Below, one piece after another: positions 42,141 to 52,878 of a stretch of DNA of 64,000 bases (positions are counted from its first letter, which is position 1; every line of letters starts with the position of its first letter). Origin of the DNA: Methanobacterium sp. ERen5. Its GTDB lineage: Archaea; Methanobacteriota; Methanobacteria; Methanobacteriales; Methanobacteriaceae. Location of the stretch: assembly GCA_024167805.1 (NCBI GenBank), contig CP099988.1, positions 1,558,001 to 1,622,000 of the forward strand, given 5' to 3'. Under the pieces are notes generated by a model. That model ran no database searches. It had not been told where the DNA came from and was given only the letters and a program-made list of their open reading frames with translations. The translations under genes and the position numbers were made by a program.

Positions 42141-42710
42141 TTACACGAGTTTTGATGGTTTCAACACGTTTAAGTGGGTATATTTTTTGGATTCATGGTA
42201 TATGTGGGATGCCATTTTTCCACCGAGGATATCTTCGATGAGTTCCTGGAATTTTTTGTCCTTTGCTGCGTTTTGAACCATCTTTTCCATGGTTTCTCTG
42301 ATGAACTTCTGTTGGGAGGACTTAGCCCTTTTAATTGTTATTGCAAGCACATGAACCTTGAGCTTAACACCGTCTTGGGATGTTACGTTCACAATAGAAT
42401 CAATTCGGCTTGTACCTCTTCTAATCATACTTCTAACGTAATCTGTTGTTACTTGGTGTCCAACAAAGTTGGTGGTTGCTGTGTCACCTGCAACTTCATT
42501 TATTTCGAAGAAAAGTTTGATGTATTGTTTACTGAAGTCTCCAGTAAGTTCACGGAGGGAAGATTCAACTCTCCTTTTCATTAACTGTTCTGGTTCCCTT
42601 GCAGGGGTTGTACCAATTTCCTGATCTCCAAAATCCTTAGGAGTCATTATTGTGTACCACTGTTTTTCCTTCCAAGTATCTCTTACTCTTCTACGTCTCG
42701 CTTTAGCCAT
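42141..42710 (-). CDS. rps3ae: 30S ribosomal protein eS1 (S3Ae)
   Basis: An intact 189-residue basic protein (KARRRRVRDTWKEKQWY at the N-terminus, RDTWKEKQW and VGHQVTTDYVRSMIRRGTSRID are diagnostic). It is a component of the small subunit in archaea and eukaryotes. It is the first gene of the leftward series down to apgM. The upstream 274-base gap contains TATA-like AT-rich sequence (for example the minus-strand ATTTATAATAAATG near 42810) and the end of the flavodoxin gene. Confidence 0.95.
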   Translation of the reverse strand: MAKARRRRVRDTWKEKQWYTIMTPKDFGDQEIGTTPAREPEQLMKRRVESSLRELTGDFSKQYIKLFFEINEVAGDTATTNFVGHQVTTDYVRSMIRRGTSRIDSIVNVTSQDGVKLKVHVLAITIKRAKSSQQKFIRETMEKMVQNAAKDKKFQELIEDILGGKMASHIYHESKKYTHLNVLKPSKLV

Positions 42711-42984
42711 AATATCACTTTTACCTGTAAAAATTTATCAATAAAAACCTCATGTTCTTGATATAATTCTAAAAAATCATAATCTAGTTAATCTGGATAA
42801 GAATCATTTATTATAAATCATATTCATGGTTTATAAAGGTTGTTAAGGATCCAGTACCTGATCATGTAATCAATTTAAAAACAAGTTAAGATTAAAATTC
42901 ACACCGAGGTTAAATAAAGTTTAACTTCATGGTATATAGGTTTTTCCTACATGAGTTACAATATTACAAAAACTCAAAAATTCC

Positions 42985-43440
42985 TTAACCTTCCTCCCCC
43001 ACAAGTTGGCAAACAAAATTGTGGGCAGATTTCAGATCATCAGAATTTGGCCTGCCCTTATTTTTTCCCCCGATCAATTTTAGAGGACCCCATGCATCGA
43101 AGGCTTTACAGGAAAATTCTCCCACTATTTTAAACCCATTCTCTGAAACCTTAGCTGCAAGTTTTTCAGAGTAATTAGAATCACCCTTTCCACTGGTTGT
43201 GAATACAAATGCCCTTTTATTCTTGACTATGGGTAAACTATCTATGAATTCAACAAAATCCTTCCCTGGTTTACCATAGTAAATTCCGGATCCGAATCCA
43301 ACTAGATCGTAGTCTAGTACGTTGTATCCATCCACTTCGTTGTAACTTAAAATGTCTGCATCTATTGAATCTGCCATTGCTCTGGCTATTTTTTCGGTAT
43401 TTCCACGATGAACTGAACTGTAAATTATTAAAACTTTCAT
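42985..43440 (-). CDS. Flavodoxin
   Basis: 151 residues with the FMN phosphate loop SSVHRGNTEKIA (residues 8-19), VGFGSGIYYGKPG and VFTTSGKGDSNYSEKLA. It resembles the flavodoxin/flavodoxin-like branch with a full-length single domain. It would carry electrons in the cytoplasm. It lies 51 bases downstream of the NifX-like gene, leftward, and may belong to the same redox cluster. Confidence 0.85.
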   Translation of the reverse strand: MKVLIIYSSVHRGNTEKIARAMADSIDADILSYNEVDGYNVLDYDLVGFGSGIYYGKPGKDFVEFIDSLPIVKNKRAFVFTTSGKGDSNYSEKLAAKVSENGFKIVGEFSCKAFDAWGPLKLIGGKNKGRPNSDDLKSAHNFVCQLVGEEG

Positions 43441-43491
43441 ATTTCACACCTAATATATTTAAAACTCAAAATTATTATTTACAAAAAAATA

Positions 43492-43826
43492 TTAAAAATT
43501 AAGGGGTTTTCTTAGGAACTTCTCATGTTCTACAAATCTATTTAAAACTTCTTCAACAGGCCCTTCATCTTCAACAACTTTTTTCCTTCACTTTTAAGCC
43601 CGGGCTTTGCAGTCATTCCAATCTGATGGCATATTACTACATCAGAATCCTCTACAATTTTAAGGGATTTGCTCCATTGATGTTTCTCTCCAGGAACCTT
43701 TTTCGACTCTCTTCTGTCTATTAATTCAACTTTATCACCATCAAATTCATAGATAAGAAATTTTTGTGCCCTTCCAAAATGTTCTGTGAATTTTTCATCG
43801 TCAGAAACAGCCACTGCAACTCTCAT
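43492..43826 (-). CDS. NifX/NifB-type dinitrogenase iron-molybdenum cofactor family protein (one frame break)
   Basis: About 111 residues after restoring one A on the coding strand (T6 on the plus strand, 43579-43584), so the end reads KKVVEDEGPVEEVLNRFVEHEKF. VAVSDDEKFTEHFGRAQKFLIYEF at the N-terminus and VVICHQIGMTAKPGL are the family hallmarks (RNase H-like fold that carries metal clusters). No nif genes are present in this window; in methanogens many such proteins are free-standing and of unknown role. The start overlaps the methyltransferase gene by four bases, indicating coupled translation. Confidence 0.8.
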
Positions 43827-44581
43827 AAACTAACACTCCTCAGATTTTTGACTCCAACAAAAACTGGACGTTCAACACTGTGGGCTGTCCATTTTTCAGA
43901 TTTGAAACCGGCATAGACAGACGTTTTAAATTTTTTGTTTTCCATCAAATTTATTACTTCTTCCACTTCAAAGATTCCCAGTTCATGTTGATCGATGTCA
44001 AAATCAAATTTTCCATCATCTTTCACAAGAAATACGAAGTTTGCATTGAATATTCCATCTTTCAACCGGGACTGACAAATTCTGGCAAGTTTAAGGTCTT
44101 CCTCCACAACAGTATCAACACTAACTAAACCTTCTATCCAGTTGTTTTTGTTTAGACTCAGATCAAATATTAATATTCCTCCAGGATTCAGATGTTCATA
44201 AAAATTTTGGATGGTTCTTTCGAGTTCCTTTAAATTTCTGTTGTAGTGGATGGCAGAAAAAATACAGGTGATAACATCAAACTTGGATCCGATATTGAGG
44301 CTCTTCATATCTCCCTGAATGAAATTGACGTTCGGAACCTTTTTTCTGGCAATTTCAAGCATTTGTGGGCTTAAATCGACGCCTGTGATCTTGAAGTTGT
44401 CTGTTAACATTTGTGCATGTGTTCCTGTTCCACATGCTACATCCATTAAAAGATTAGTTGAATTGGGTTGATGTTTTTCCACGGCCCATTTAATAAATTC
44501 TACCTCTCCTTCGTAATCCATTCCCTTGTAGATCTTGTCGTAGTACCTTGCGAAGTTCTTGTAAAGTTGTTTTTCTGTCAT
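43823..44581 (-). CDS. SAM-dependent methyltransferase
   Basis: 252 residues, class I fold. LLMDVACGTGTHAQML is motif I for SAM binding (near residue 43), GVDLSPQMLEIARKKVPNVNFIQGDMKSL gives motifs II and III, and DVITCIFSAIHYNRN is the post-II region typical of small-molecule methyltransferases. The substrate is unknown. It overlaps the NifX-like gene by four bases and starts 24 bases after the flavoprotein gene at 44606, so the three are probably one operon. Confidence 0.85.
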   Translation of the reverse strand: MTEKQLYKNFARYYDKIYKGMDYEGEVEFIKWAVEKHQPNSTNLLMDVACGTGTHAQMLTDNFKITGVDLSPQMLEIARKKVPNVNFIQGDMKSLNIGSKFDVITCIFSAIHYNRNLKELERTIQNFYEHLNPGGILIFDLSLNKNNWIEGLVSVDTVVEEDLKLARICQSRLKDGIFNANFVFLVKDDGKFDFDIDQHELGIFEVEEVINLMENKKFKTSVYAGFKSEKWTAHSVERPVFVGVKNLRSVSL

Positions 44582-44605
44582 TTATAATCCCTGAATTAAG
44601 TTATA

Positions 44606-45172
44606 TCAAACGATCTTATTAATTAATCTGGCAACATTTTCACCAAATTTTTCAATTGTACGGATGCCTTCTCCATCTTCCAAGGCTTCTCCCTTTTCCC
44701 TTCCGAACACCATGTTCCAGTAGGTTGAACCTGGCACAATCATATCGTTTATCAAGTAGAACATTAGAAGCTCTTGTAGTGTTGATGTTTGTCCTCCGCG
44801 TCTGGCTACTGCTATTGGTCCTCCCACCTTCCAGGATAAGAAGTTGTCGTTGTTCATAGAAACGTAACCAATTCTTTGCAGTGCTGCCATTAGATCTCCC
44901 CTCGCAGTACCGAAGTAAACAGGTGTGGCCACTATAAATCCTTTAGCTTCTTTAATTTTCTCTATGATATCATTCAAACCATCATCGATCTTGCACTTAT
45001 GGATTCTAGCACATTTCCCACAGGCCCGGCAGGATTCTATGTGTTTTCCCCTCAAGTAAACGACTTCTGTTTCTAATCCATTGTTTTCCACTACTTCTAC
45101 GCATTTAGAAATCACCTGTGATGTGTTTCCATTTTTACGTGGACTCGCACAAATAAAAAGAACTTTTTCCAT
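44606..45172 (-). CDS. Iron-sulfur flavoprotein / NADPH-dependent FMN reductase family
   Basis: 188 residues with ICASPRKNGNTSQ (FMN loop), then CRACGKCARIHKC (C-x2-C-x2-C-x5-C), the compact cluster motif of archaeal iron-sulfur flavoproteins, and FIVATPVYFGTARGDLMAALQR. It moves electrons between ferredoxin-like donors and an unknown acceptor. It is the first gene of a leftward series with the methyltransferase, NifX-like protein and flavodoxin. Confidence 0.85.
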   Translation of the reverse strand: MEKVLFICASPRKNGNTSQVISKCVEVVENNGLETEVVYLRGKHIESCRACGKCARIHKCKIDDGLNDIIEKIKEAKGFIVATPVYFGTARGDLMAALQRIGYVSMNNDNFLSWKVGGPIAVARRGGQTSTLQELLMFYLINDMIVPGSTYWNMVFGREKGEALEDGEGIRTIEKFGENVARLINKIV

Positions 45173-45506
45173 GGTGTAACCTCTTCAAGATATTTCTTAA
45201 GTTTAATAAATCCTTGATAAAAAATCCAATTTGGATCACTATAGATTGGTCTTAAAAATTAATAAATTTAAGTATGCTTTTCATGATTTTGTACCAGTTA
45301 ATATGTTGAGTTTCAAACTGTCATTTAAAATCAATAATTGGGGATGTGTATCTAAAAAATATATGAGCTCAATGGTTTTAACAAATTTAATCTAGGCTTG
45401 TTAATGAGTGATATATTCTCTTTTAGCTCCAAAATTTTAATACTTTAACTAATTTTTTGCATAAATAATATTAACCTTAAAAACCTAAACAGTATGGGGG
45501 ACTGTT
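45173..45506. other. 334-base divergent intergenic region
   Basis: AT-rich sequence between the leftward iron-sulfur flavoprotein gene and the rightward histidine kinase gene; it must hold both promoters. A TATA-like GCATAAATAATATT lies near 45459-45472, about 40 bases before the kinase start. I see no open frame or RNA gene. Confidence 0.5.
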
Positions 45507-48500
45507 TTGAATACAAAGATTTTGATGGTTGGCCGCAGATCAAAGGAAGCAGAAGACTATAAATCATTCCTAAACTCCATGGGTTACGAATTACTTTCAT
45601 GTTCAAAAGGGTTAGAATCTATTAAAAAGCTGGCTGAACTGAAACTTGACTTAATTTTAATTGATATTGGATTTGACAACAGAGTTCATGGAATGAACTT
45701 AGCCGATCAAATTCATCATGACTTGAAAATTCCAATTTTAATCATTTTAAACGATCCTGAAAGTTTTGATGATGAATTTTTTAAACATCAGGGTATTTAT
45801 GGATATTTAACCAAACCCATTAAAGCCTTAGATTTGAAAATCAACGTTAAATTAGCCCTTCAAAGGAAACAGCATGAAAAAGCTATTGAAGAAAGAAATA
45901 AAGAATTAACTAAAAATTTTACCAAGTCAAAGCCAATTATTGGTGATGGTTTTACAAGATTTAAAAATTCTGAACACATGGGTATGAAAAGCGAGGAAAT
46001 GTACCGACAAATTGTTGAAACAACCAATGAAGGCATAGCACTTGCAGACAGAAATCTCAACCTAGTTTATGTTAATCCCAGATTGTGTGAATTGTTTGGA
46101 TACGATGAAGAAGAATTCATAGGTAAAAGTCCCCTGGAGTTTCTGGACAAATCTCAATCAGATTCATTATTCAAAGCAAAAAAACAACTTTTATCTGGTA
46201 AAAATGTTTCCATGGTATGTAAATGGCGTAAAAAAGACCATTCCCCTTTTTGGACTCTGTCCAAAAATTCCCTGTTGTTCGATGATGAAGGAAACTTCCA
46301 AGGGTTGTTGTCCATGCACAGTGATGTCACATCGTTGGAACAGGCCAAGGAAAAACTTCAAAGAAGTGAAAAACGATTCAAGGATCTTATCGAAACAAAC
46401 CCCGATTTTATTTGGGAGATAGATACCCAAGGAAAATTTACCTATTGCAGTCCTCAAGTTGAATCTATGAGCGGATTTAAACCGGAAGATATGATTGGAA
46501 AAAAACCATTTGATTTCATGCACCCCGACAATGGTAAAGCTGCCTATGAAAATTACATTCAAAATTTAGATAATCCTAGAGATTTCCAATCCCATGAAAT
46601 GAAGGTTTGCAATAATGAAGGGACTTTGAAATTTTTAGATGTGCATTCCACGCCAATTTTTGATGAAAATGGGACTCTCATAGGTTATAGGGGTATTTCA
46701 AGGGATATTAGTGCTAGTATGGAGGCTCAGAAAGCTTTACAAGAAAGTAACAATCGATTTAAACTCATGGCCAACGGAACATCGGGTTTAATTTTTGTGA
46801 CCAATGAAAGGGGTGAACATCTCTTTATGAATGATTCTTATCTAGAATTTTTTGGTGTGACAGAAGAACAAATTAATGGAACTAAATGGCAGCCAGCAAT
46901 CCATCCTGAAGACAGGTCCAAATATCTGAAAAATGTTGAAAATGCACTTAATAACCACTTATCCTTTAGAGATCAGGTTCGTGTCCGTAGGGGAGATGGT
47001 GAATGGATATGGATAGAAACATCTGCAACGCCCAGATTTTCAGCTGATAATAAATATCTTGGTCATGTGGGCATAAGCATAGATATTCACGATCATAAAA
47101 AAGCCGAAAAAAAGGAAAAATTACTCACAAAACAACTTCAACTGGCTTTGAATGCTGCGGATATGGGTTGGGGGCATTATAATCCTAGAAAAGATATTTC
47201 AACCTATGATGAGAGATGTGGAGAAATATTCGGATTGGAAAGAAATGAAAGTTCGAACACCGAGATTCTTAAATTAATACATCCTGAAGACCAACCGAAG
47301 GTCATTGAAAAACTAGAAATTACGTTGGATTCTAAATCATCAAGAATTGATCCTATTGAATATCGGATTTTCCGTGGTGATGAGATTCGATGGATTGAAT
47401 CATATTGTCTGGCCACCTTCGACGAAAATGAAAAACAGGCTAATAATTTTATGGGTACTGTAAGCGACATTACAGAAAGAAAGAAAATGGAAGAAAAAAT
47501 TACTAAGATTAATGAGGCCTTAGAGGAAAGTGAAGAGCAGCTCAGACTTTTTATAGAGAATGTTCCAACTGCCATTGCGATGTTTGACAATGAAATGAAC
47601 TATATATCTGTCAGCAAATTTTGGATATCAAATTACGGACTCGAAGACAAGGAAATTATTGGCAAATCCCATTACAAAGTATTCCCCAATTTGAATGAAG
47701 AATGGAAACAAGCACATAAACAAGGGCTTAAAGGTACTGCTGTATGTAAAGAAGAGGATAAATATGTTCATTTAGATGGAACTATACAGTGGGTTAGATG
47801 GGAAGTGATACCATGGTACACATCATCAAATACTATTGGTGGTATTATAATTTTCAGCGAAGATATAACCAAAATAAAACTCGCAAATGAATCCTTAAAA
47901 GAAAATAAACAGTTTCTAGAAAGTATTATTGAAAACATACCCAGTATGATCTTCGTTAAAAGTGCTGATAACCTTAAATATGAAATTGTGAATGAGGCAA
48001 CAGAAAATGTTTGGGGTCATGACAGACAAAATTTGATTGGAAAAACAGATTACGAATTTTTACCAGAAAAAGAAGCACATATGTCCACAAAACTGAATAA
48101 AAATGTGTTGGACAAGAAAGAGATTCGTGATTTTCCAGAACAAACTATTCAAACCAAAAATTGTGGAGAACGAATATTTCACACCAAAAAGATACCCCTA
48201 CTAAACGATAAAGGTATTGCGACCCATTTATTAGGTATTTCCGAGGATATCACCGACAGTATCATTGCAGAAAGAAAACTCAAAGGATCCTTAAAGGAAA
48301 AGGATGTTTTAATGAGGGAGATTTACCACAGAGTTAAAAATAATATGCAGATAATTGCGAGTTTACTTAGTCTGCAAATTGAACATGTTGGGGATGAAAA
48401 GTCTAAAGCAATTCTAAGGGATAGTCAAAGTCGTGTGAAAACCATGGCAATGATCCATGAAAAACTGTACATGTCACAGGATCTGAGTAATATCAACTTC

Positions 48501-48913
48501 AAAGGCTATGTTGACAACCTGATGTCAAATATCATATTCACCTACGGTGTGGATAAAAACAAAATACAAATAGATTTAGATGTGGATAACGTCAACCTCA
48601 ACATGGAAACAGCCATACCAGTGGGACTCATCATCAATGAAATTGTTGTAAACAGTATTAAATATGCTTTTCCAGAGGGGTCGGAAAAATTACTGTGAAA
48701 CTAAAGTGTGAAAATGGTAATTTTATATTAACTGTTGGAGACGATGGGTTAGGATTGCCAACTGGATTGGATATGGAGTCGTTAAATTCATTAGGATTGA
48801 TATTAGTCAATAATTTAGTCGAACAAATCGATGGTAAACTAAATTTAAACATCAAAAATGGCACAACATTCAAAATATACTTCAAAGAATTATATTACCC
48901 ACAAAGAATTTAA
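45507..48913 (+). CDS. REC-PAS6 hybrid histidine kinase, HisKA_2 type (one frame break)
   Basis: About 1135 residues after adding one G at 48677-48680 (FPEG to GVGKITVKLKCENG). TTG start with GGGGGAC just upstream. Residues 1-120 are a receiver domain (LDLILIDIGFD phospho-Asp, GYLTKP Lys). About six PAS domains follow (near 160-925), each ending in the PAC-type DIT/DIS motif. The HisKA_2 helix has the phospho-His in REIYHRVKNNMQIIASLLSLQ (near 943), then a HATPase with NEIVVNSIKYAFP and GDDGLGLP. No membrane segment is visible, so it senses inside the cell. No response regulator gene is adjacent. Confidence 0.88.
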
Positions 48914-48977
48914 ACCTATTTCACATTTAATGAGAAATATAAAAAAATGATTAATTCTTTATATAAGAACCAATCAG

Positions 48978-49692
48978 TTACTTCAAGGTCTCTTTTTCGT
49001 AGTCCCAGTTCATTATCATGTGGTGTATCAGATCACTCACATCTTTGTAGTAGGTTGCACTGTTTATTCCCCTTTTTCAAGGGCTTGGAGATGATCAGTT
49101 GGGATGTTGGAAAGACTTTTAGAAATTGCAGATAAGAGTATGGATACTTCAACAGGATCCACATCTTGCCTTATACTTCCATCATCAAGACCAGTTTGTA
49201 CAGAGTGACATAAAATTGAAAATCTTTCCTTCCTGAGTTTTGATATTTCTGTTTCACATGCTATTTCATAGGGAATTGAATTATCATTGGATTTAGATTT
49301 AGTTCTACGTTCCTCTGAACCATCAGGTTCCATGTTAAATCTTCCTGATCTGAAGTAGTTGTATATGTTGATGTGATCAGGATAATTCTCTGTAAATTCC
49401 TTGTAGGCGTTTCTGTAGGCTGCGATCTTATCGATCCCTTTATCTTCCTTTTTGACAGTTTCCCTTATTATGGAATTAAGTATCTTAGTTCCCCTGAGGA
49501 CTATTGCGAAAAATAATGATTTTTTGTTCTGAAAGTAAAGGTAAAGTGTTGCCTTAGAAAGTTCAACTTCCAATGCTATATCATTCATAGATACTTCATC
49601 GTAGCCCCTAGAAAAGAACAATTTTTCAGCTGCATTGATTATATCATGTTGGCGTTGCTTTTTTCCCTTACCCTTCTATCATTGATGGACAT
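48978..49692 (-). CDS. TetR-family regulator (two frame breaks)
   Basis: About 238 residues after repair. One A is missing on the coding strand at 49659-49664, which otherwise cuts off the N-terminus (MSINDRRVREKKQRQHDIINAAEKLFFSRGYDEVSMND). One G is missing at 49069-49072, after which the chain continues GINSATYYKDVSDLIHHMIM to a stop at 48978. The N-terminal HTH (ALEVELSKATLYLYFQNKKSLF) is classical TetR. The C-terminal ligand domain has no recognised ligand. It is transcribed leftward, after the mrt operon terminator, and converges on the histidine kinase gene. The target is unknown. Confidence 0.8.
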
Positions 49693-49870
49693 AAATTTTC
49701 ACCCATAATACTACATCAATTAAATTCGTTGTTAGTAATATTACGGTGATTTAGTATATTTGACTTTTGTTTTGATTTTTTCAAACTCAAATCAAATTGA
49801 AACCAGAGAATAGTTTTAAAATAAACTGAAACATAATTTTTGGAAGGGATATCTAGTGAAATTTAGATTT

Positions 49871-49905
49871 AAATAAAAAAAGAAATGGTGGAAACTAATT
49901 CCACC
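49871..49905 (-). terminator. Terminator of the mrt operon
   Basis: GGTGGAA (49887-49893) and TTCCACC (49899-49905) form a perfect 7-base stem with a 5-base loop. On the minus strand it is followed by a T-rich run (plus-strand A-rich 49871-49886). It starts 11 bases after the mrtA stop. Confidence 0.7.
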
Positions 49906-49916
49906 AAAGATGTTAC

Positions 49917-51569
49917 TTACATACTTGGGTTGATTAAATCCCTTTCTCCGCTAGGCATGAACTCTCTTAAAGCTCCTTTAGCTATTGACTTTCTTGGATT
50001 TGTGAAGTCAAATGTGAGGTTCTTGTCAGCGAATGCAATTTTTATCAAAGGATTGACACAGAAAGCGTCTCCTCTTGCTGCGTGAGGTGCCTGAGCAATT
50101 CCTGCGTACTCTGGCTGGTGACCCACGTTCATTGCATAGTTAGGGTAGTTAGGTCCTCTGAGTTCGTGTATTAAACCTTCATCACTTCTAATTGAAAGTG
50201 AGTTGGATGCACCACACTGATCCTGCAGATCGTATCCGTAGAAACCGAGCCTGCTGTGAACTTCTTTGTGGAGTATCTGGCTTAAATACCAACCATTGAT
50301 ACCTGCGTTGGAGTTACCTGTAGCGAAAGCTGTTGAACATCCAGCTGCTGCTGCTGCAACACATGCCCTCTGTGATCCACCGAAGTGGTCTTCGAGTAAT
50401 GCTGGGATTTCGTACTGTTCCATTGCGTAGAGTGTAATTTCTGAGGAAATATCCTTAACTACTTCTGCATCTGCTTTAACACCACATAATCCGAACTTGT
50501 CTTCCACGTATTCTTTACCGTAGTAGAGGAAGTCGTCTAATATGTCGTCGGTGTATGCAGCTGTTGCATACTGTGTGAAACCTACACCACCTGACATGTA
50601 TGAACCTAGCCAGATCTGATCGTATATTGCTGCTGCTGCTGCAATTACCTGTAGAGATATTTCTGCAGGATCTTCAGATATTCTGGAAGTCTGTATCATA
50701 TCAGCTAAAACACCGAATGGAATTCCACCAGGTTCGTTAGGTCCTCTTGCCCTTCTTGCAGGTAATATGCTTCCCATGGAGATTACGTCAGCATGTTTTG
50801 CTGCGTATGAAAAGTCAGCAATTGCTGCTTCTCCTGCACAGAGTTTGTAAGCTGATATGAAACTCATACCAATCTGCATAGCAGACCATCTGGATACTGT
50901 TCCACCGTCACAAGCCCTTACAACCATGGTAGGTACTCTGCTTATTTGGTAAGTTTTGTTACCGACATAGCTCTTGAGCATTTCTGCCTGTTCTTCAGGG
51001 AATTCCTTGTTTATGTCGATGATAAATCTGCTGTCGATTTCATCTATGAGGTTGTCGTCTCCACTGAATAGTTTTGCATAACAGTCACCAACTAAACCAG
51101 GGTGAACTTCTACCATGTGTTCCTGCACAACAGCTCCTCCTGGGAGTGCGTGGTTTATGGTTTCCATGTAGTTGTTTATGGTTTCTGGAGTAACTTCTAC
51201 ACCTAAACGTTTTTCTAGAACAGCGTGAGCTGTGTCCATACCTACAATGATGGTCCTTTTGATGTCGTCAGACAACTGTTGAATAGCACTGTTGTTTAGG
51301 AAGTGGAGGTCGTCACCTTCAACATAGGTATCTGTTCCTGAAACTTTGTAGGACATTAATTTCCTCTGTCCTAGAGGAACACCTATGTCGGGGTTGTAAC
51401 CTGGGAGTCCCCTTTCTTCTTCTAGTTTTTTGGAGAATTCATTGAATTCTTTTTTACGAGGGGATTGTTCCCAACCACCGTAGCAGTAATAGTCGGTGTA
51501 ATGTTCGTTAGGGTCCTCATTAAATTTGTTTTTTAAAGCTTTTAAAAACAACTTTTTATCATTTTCCAT
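49917..51569 (-). CDS. mrtA: Methyl-coenzyme M reductase II, alpha subunit
   Basis: About 550 residues. ATG at 51569 follows AGGTGA inside the end of mrtG and lies one base after its stop; a GTG nine bases earlier is less likely. The alpha subunit binds nickel F430 through Gln in [29 protein letters not shown] is the diagnostic segment. Sites of known modification are present: Arg in [15 protein letters not shown], Gly in [11 protein letters not shown] (thioglycine) and the Cys in QCGASN. It catalyses methyl-CoM plus CoB to methane and heterodisulfide. The operon order B-D-G-A without mcrC marks isoenzyme II. No frame break is seen. Confidence 0.96.
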   Translation of the reverse strand: MENDKKLFLKALKNKFNEDPNEHYTDYYCYGGWEQSPRKKEFNEFSKKLEEERGLPGYNPDIGVPLGQRKLMSYKVSGTDTYVEGDDLHFLNNSAIQQLSDDIKRTIIVGMDTAHAVLEKRLGVEVTPETINNYMETINHALPGGAVVQEHMVEVHPGLVGDCYAKLFSGDDNLIDEIDSRFIIDINKEFPEEQAEMLKSYVGNKTYQISRVPTMVVRACDGGTVSRWSAMQIGMSFISAYKLCAGEAAIADFSYAAKHADVISMGSILPARRARGPNEPGGIPFGVLADMIQTSRISEDPAEISLQVIAAAAAIYDQIWLGSYMSGGVGFTQYATAAYTDDILDDFLYYGKEYVEDKFGLCGVKADAEVVKDISSEITLYAMEQYEIPALLEDHFGGSQRACVAAAAAGCSTAFATGNSNAGINGWYLSQILHKEVHSRLGFYGYDLQDQCGASNSLSIRSDEGLIHELRGPNYPNYAMNVGHQPEYAGIAQAPHAARGDAFCVNPLIKIAFADKNLTFDFTNPRKSIAKGALREFMPSGERDLINPSM

Positions 51570-51570
51570 C

Positions 51571-52365
51571 TTATTCACCTAATTTGCGCTTTAAATCATC
51601 TTTGAAAACTTCTAATCCGAATCCACCATCTGTTCTTGCTGCGTGAATGGTTTCTACTGTTTCGATAGCTTCAGGGTCATCCCTCATGCTGATGTTGTCG
51701 CTTCTGTAGATGGTTGTGATTTCTTTGAGATGTTCTTCATCCAATGGTGCTCCCATGTTAACAGGCTCATCGAGTGGCCTTCCAACCTGGTCTTTTACAT
51801 AGGATACAGTTCCTGTTTTCTCATCGAAAACATATCTCTGGAGAGCATCAAACATTAAACCGTTTTCATCTAATCTTAATGAATGTCCGTGGACAGTTGC
51901 GCCTCTTATACCTGTTTTAGCAGGGTCGAAAAAGTCTGTTTCTACGAGTGTTTTGGAAATCTTTTCCAAGTCCCTTTCTCGTATTTCTATAACTTGCCTA
52001 CCGGATAGTGTACCTGTGTCTACTCCTCTAAATCTCCACATGTAAGTTCTTGCCCTGTCATAAGGCTGAGCTGGAGCATTGTACATAGAATCTGCGAACT
52101 GGACGTATCTTGTCCTGTTACCTTCTTTCGCACCTTCTATAGGTTCCACCATTTCTTTCATTAAATCTTCTTCAAAGTCCATCTCTTCTAATGGAGGATG
52201 AACACTTTTATATCCTTCACCCGGGTTCCTGTGCCCTAGAATTTTGACTATATCTTCGTCAGCTATTTCCCTGATCTTTTTTAGTTCAAAATCAGGATCC
52301 ATATGTTTCCTACGGTTTTCAGCAATTTTTGTATTACCGGGGGTGTATTGAACTTCATAAGACAT
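51571..52365 (-). CDS. mrtG: Methyl-coenzyme M reductase II, gamma subunit
   Basis: 264 residues, intact. [23 protein letters not shown] at the N-terminus, [55 protein letters not shown] and [21 protein letters not shown] are typical of McrG/MrtG. It forms the (alpha beta gamma)2 complex with MrtA and MrtB and helps close the F430 pocket. AGGTGAT precedes the ATG. It ends one base before the mrtA start. Confidence 0.96.
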   Translation of the reverse strand: MSYEVQYTPGNTKIAENRRKHMDPDFELKKIREIADEDIVKILGHRNPGEGYKSVHPPLEEMDFEEDLMKEMVEPIEGAKEGNRTRYVQFADSMYNAPAQPYDRARTYMWRFRGVDTGTLSGRQVIEIRERDLEKISKTLVETDFFDPAKTGIRGATVHGHSLRLDENGLMFDALQRYVFDEKTGTVSYVKDQVGRPLDEPVNMGAPLDEEHLKEITTIYRSDNISMRDDPEAIETVETIHAARTDGGFGLEVFKDDLKRKLGE

Positions 52366-52367
52366 TC

Positions 52368-52856
52368 TTAATCACCTATTAAATTTATGGTTTCTGAGGA
52401 TTTTGAGCTAGGATCTACCAACCCTATAAGATTTGGATCTATCCTATTCTCTAAACCTAAACCTAGTTTTATATAATCTGAAACAGTGATGTCTGTTTTT
52501 GTAAAAATTCCGGTTTTTACATCATATCCCATGGTTAAAGTTTCATTTAAAAAAGTATCAAGTTTTTCCATGAAAGATTCGATTTTATCATAATTAACGG
52601 TAATTATCAATTCTCCAACTGATACACAGAGTTCAACATTTTTATTTTTAACTCCAATTACCTTTCTGTCTTCATGATTCACTGGAGTTCCCTTTGCAGG
52701 TCCGTAAGTTACTATTTTTGGTATGGAATTTCCATTAACCAAAACTCTTAGTACACCATCAAATTCCATGATACCGTTAAGCATCTTTTCTGTTGTTTGT
52801 GGTTTTAAACGTCTGTAAGGGAATATTTTTACATCAATGGCTTTTATTTTGTCCAT
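52368..52856 (-). CDS. mrtD: Methyl-coenzyme M reductase operon protein D
   Basis: About 162 residues from ATG 52856 ([20 protein letters not shown]), which follows AGGTGAT; an upstream in-frame start at 52910 would overlap mrtB and has no such site. McrD-family proteins are not part of the final enzyme; they bind MCR during assembly or activation. [27 protein letters not shown] is the most conserved part here. Two-base gap to mrtG. Confidence 0.92.
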   Translation of the reverse strand: MDKIKAIDVKIFPYRRLKPQTTEKMLNGIMEFDGVLRVLVNGNSIPKIVTYGPAKGTPVNHEDRKVIGVKNKNVELCVSVGELIITVNYDKIESFMEKLDTFLNETLTMGYDVKTGIFTKTDITVSDYIKLGLGLENRIDPNLIGLVDPSSKSSETINLIGD

Positions 52857-52878
52857 AACATCACCTAAACTATTCAGA

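Noticed and set aside
42951..43133. Short plus-strand frame opposite the flavodoxin gene
   Set aside because: It covers the flavodoxin C-terminus in antisense and has no family resemblance or ribosome site.
43492..43826. Nitrogen-fixation locus suggested by the NifX-like protein
   Set aside because: No nifH, nifD, nifK or nifB homologue is in the window, and this family is common outside nif operons in methanogens.
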